Of a stretch of DNA of 64,000 nt, positions 62,315 through 64,000 are shown piece after piece. The notes beneath the pieces were generated by a model. The model was not told the DNA's origin and searched no databases. It was given only the letters and a program-made list of their open reading frames with translations. Source of the DNA: Methylocystis echinoides. Lineage in GTDB: Bacteria > Pseudomonadota > Alphaproteobacteria > Rhizobiales > Beijerinckiaceae. The position numbers were made by a program, and so were the translations under genes. The first letter of the stretch is position 1. The number at the start of each line of letters is the position of its first letter. The stretch covers positions 572,501-636,500 of the forward strand of contig NZ_CP156084.1 of the NCBI RefSeq assembly GCF_040687965.1, in the 5' to 3' direction.

Positions 62315-64000
62315 CACTCGCGCCCGTCGACGCCGTTCCCCCGGCGCAAAACAATATCGACCCTGCCGCGGCCCCGCCGACCCCCATCGAGCAGCGGCTG
62401 TCGATGCCGGCGCAAAACCTCTACAAATATGACAGCCGGCAGTTTCGCAAACCGCTGGCCCCGCAGCTGTGGGAGACTCCCTGGCTCGCGCGTCTCGTGA
62501 CGTTCGGCGGCGGCCTGGCGCTGACGGTTTACGGCGGCTGGCAGATGTACAAGGTCATCGACGTCGGCGGCGTCACGACCTTGAAATGGGCGCTGCTGGC
62601 GCTCTTCGTGCTCAATTTCTCCTGGATCGCGCTGAGTTTCGCGAGCGCCGTCGTCGGCTTCGCGGCGCTTCTCTCCAAGCGGCCGGCTCCCGCCCTGCCG
62701 GCAACGCTCGCTAAAAAGACCGCCGTGGTCATGCCGATCTACAATGAGGCGCCGAGCCGGGTCTTCGCGGCGCTGCAAACCATCTACGAAGACGTGCAGG
62801 CGACGGGCCTGGGCGAGCATTTCGACTGGTTCTTTCTGTCGGACACGACCAATCCCGACGTCTGGGTCGCGGAGGAACGGGCGTTCATCGGCATCCGCCG
62901 CCGGCTCGGCCCCAAGGCGCGCATCTACTATCGCCGGCGTGAAAAGAACGTCGGCCGCAAGGCCGGCAATATAGAGGATTTCGTCTCGCGCTGGGGCGGC
63001 GCCTATGCGCATATGGTCGTGCTCGACGCCGACAGCCTGATGACCGGCCCGACCATCGTGCGCCTCGCCGCGGCGATGGAGGCCGACCCCGACTCCGGCA
63101 TCATCCAGACGCTGCCGCTGATCATCAACCGCAACACGCTCTTCGCCCGCGTGCAGCAGTTCGCCGCGCGCATCTATGGGCCGGTGATCGCCGTGGGCCT
63201 CTCCTGCTGGATGGGGCGCGACGGCAATTACTGGGGACACAATGCGATCATCCGCACCGAGGCTTTCGCGCGCCACTGCGGCCTGCCGGATCTGCGCGGC
63301 CGGCCGCCGTTCGGCGGCCATATTCTGTCGCACGACTTCGTCGAGGCGGCGCTGATCCGCCGCGCCGGCTACGCGGTCTATATGATGCCGACGCTCGGCG
63401 GCTCCTATGAGGAGAGCCCGCCCTCGCTCATCGACCTTTCGATCCGCGACCGGCGCTGGTGCCAGGGCAATCTCCAGCACACGCGCGTGCTCTTCGCGCG
63501 GGGGCTCAGCTGGGCGTCTCGCCAGCACTTTTTGACCGGCATCTTCGGTTATCTCACATCGCCGCTGTGGCTGCTGCAACTCCTCGTCGGCATCGTGATC
63601 GTTTTCCAGGCGAGCTATTTCAAGCCGGAATATTTCACGAGCGAATTCGCGCTCTTTCCGACCTTCCCGCGATTTGACGCGGAGCGCTCGCTCGAGCTCT
63701 TCGCCTTGACCATGGGCATTCTGCTCGCGCCGAAATTCTTCGGCCTGCTCGTCGCCATCTACGAGCCGGAGACGCGCAGGGGCTCGGGCGGCGTTTTCAT
63801 GTTGCTGATCTCGACCCTGTTCGAGATCGTGCTGTCGGCGCTGCTGGCGCCGATCATGATGCTGATCCAGACCGGCCATGTCGTGCATATCGTCTTCGGC
63901 TTCGACACCGGCTGGGATCCCCAGCGTCGCGACGACGGCTCCGTGCCCTTCATCGACATCGTGCGCCGCCACCGCTCGCATGTGGCGCTCGGCGCGCTCA
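62302..64000 (+). CDS. opgH: Glucan glucosyltransferase OpgH (3' end beyond window)
   Basis: The ATG at 62302 opens a frame with no stop to the right edge (566 codons visible). The N-terminal cytosolic part leads to membrane helices near residues 60-80 and 92-118. The GT2 catalytic domain follows: KTAVVMPIYNEAPSRVFAAL, a LDADSLMTG DxD motif and the RRWCQGN motif (equivalent to QxxRW). More helices follow (FGYLTSPLWLLQLLVGIVIV; LLISTLFEIVLSALLAP). It polymerises beta-1,2-glucan into the periplasm from UDP-glucose. It starts inside the opgG end. Confidence 0.93.
   Translation, partial: MDSLTLAPVDAVPPAQNNIDPAAAPPTPIEQRLSMPAQNLYKYDSRQFRKPLAPQLWETPWLARLVTFGGGLALTVYGGWQMYKVIDVGGVTTLKWALLALFVLNFSWIALSFASAVVGFAALLSKRPAPALPATLAKKTAVVMPIYNEAPSRVFAALQTIYEDVQATGLGEHFDWFFLSDTTNPDVWVAEERAFIGIRRRLGPKARIYYRRREKNVGRKAGNIEDFVSRWGGAYAHMVVLDADSLMTGPTIVRLAAAMEADPDSGIIQTLPLIINRNTLFARVQQFAARIYGPVIAVGLSCWMGRDGNYWGHNAIIRTEAFARHCGLPDLRGRPPFGGHILSHDFVEAALIRRAGYAVYMMPTLGGSYEESPPSLIDLSIRDRRWCQGNLQHTRVLFARGLSWASRQHFLTGIFGYLTSPLWLLQLLVGIVIVFQASYFKPEYFTSEFALFPTFPRFDAERSLELFALTMGILLAPKFFGLLVAIYEPETRRGSGGVFMLLISTLFEIVLSALLAPIMMLIQTGHVVHIVFGFDTGWDPQRRDDGSVPFIDIVRRHRSHVALGAL

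Noticed and set aside
1-64000. CRISPR array
   Set aside because: No regularly spaced direct repeats of CRISPR length; the only tandem repeat (34741-34830) has contiguous 24-bp units without spacers.

Overview
The window is high-GC DNA with dense, mostly operonic genes and looks like a chromosomal segment of an alphaproteobacterium. A type II methanotroph or close methylotroph (Methylocystis/Methylosinus group) is the best guess. That guess is an inference from a lanthanide-type XoxF methanol dehydrogenase with its cytochrome, a Csp3-type copper-storage protein, an OprC-like copper receptor locus and Rhizobiales-style outer-membrane beta-barrel proteins. No particulate methane monooxygenase or rRNA gene lies in the window.

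Layout. 1-7.6 kb is a probable copper-acquisition locus: three small DUF2946-like proteins, a PepSY membrane protein, a TonB-dependent receptor with a CxxxM...HxM copper site but two compensating frameshifts, and a beta-barrel protein. 7.8-9.8 kb has a DUF4214 surface protein, a tiny exported Cys-containing peptide and tRNA-Arg(CCG). 9.9-17.5 kb is mostly housekeeping: a CrtF-like methyltransferase, pgi, an Ntn-type hydrolase, Sua5 overlapping the Anbu proteasome-like protease, and mtnA facing a class II aldolase (possible methylthioadenosine salvage by a DHAP shunt). 17.6-19.3 kb is a tRNA(CAT) with an integrase remnant and small exported or membrane proteins. 19.5-26.5 kb holds an HSL-type esterase, a Crp/Fnr regulator divergent from a PAS histidine kinase, an aldo/keto reductase and an amino-acid permease.

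26.7-30.1 kb joins copper storage (Csp3) to xoxG and xoxF. 30.3-34.6 kb has a SemiSWEET, a thioredoxin-reductase-like flavoprotein and two tandem SGNH proteins. 34.7-38.8 kb has a short tandem repeat, archease-rtcB, and pncB-pncA (NAD salvage). 38.85-42.95 kb is the most unusual part: a STAS protein divergent from a translationally coupled trio made of a GPP34(GOLPH3)-MFS fusion, an RsbW-like ATPase and a cNMP-binding/SpoIIE phosphatase. It looks like a partner-switching module wired to a transporter.

43-50.3 kb has a third SGNH protein, a Cys/Met-metabolism PLP enzyme, an erythromycin-esterase homologue, an uncharacterised membrane protein, a coiled-coil protein, an isolated hrcA and a beta-barrel protein. 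50.5-64 kb is an envelope-glycan block: two paralogous glycosyltransferases, a third putative glycosyltransferase, an LptF/LptG-like permease, an acyl carrier protein, a KpsMT/Wzm-Wzt-like ABC exporter, glmU-glmS, and opgG-opgH (opgH runs off the right edge).
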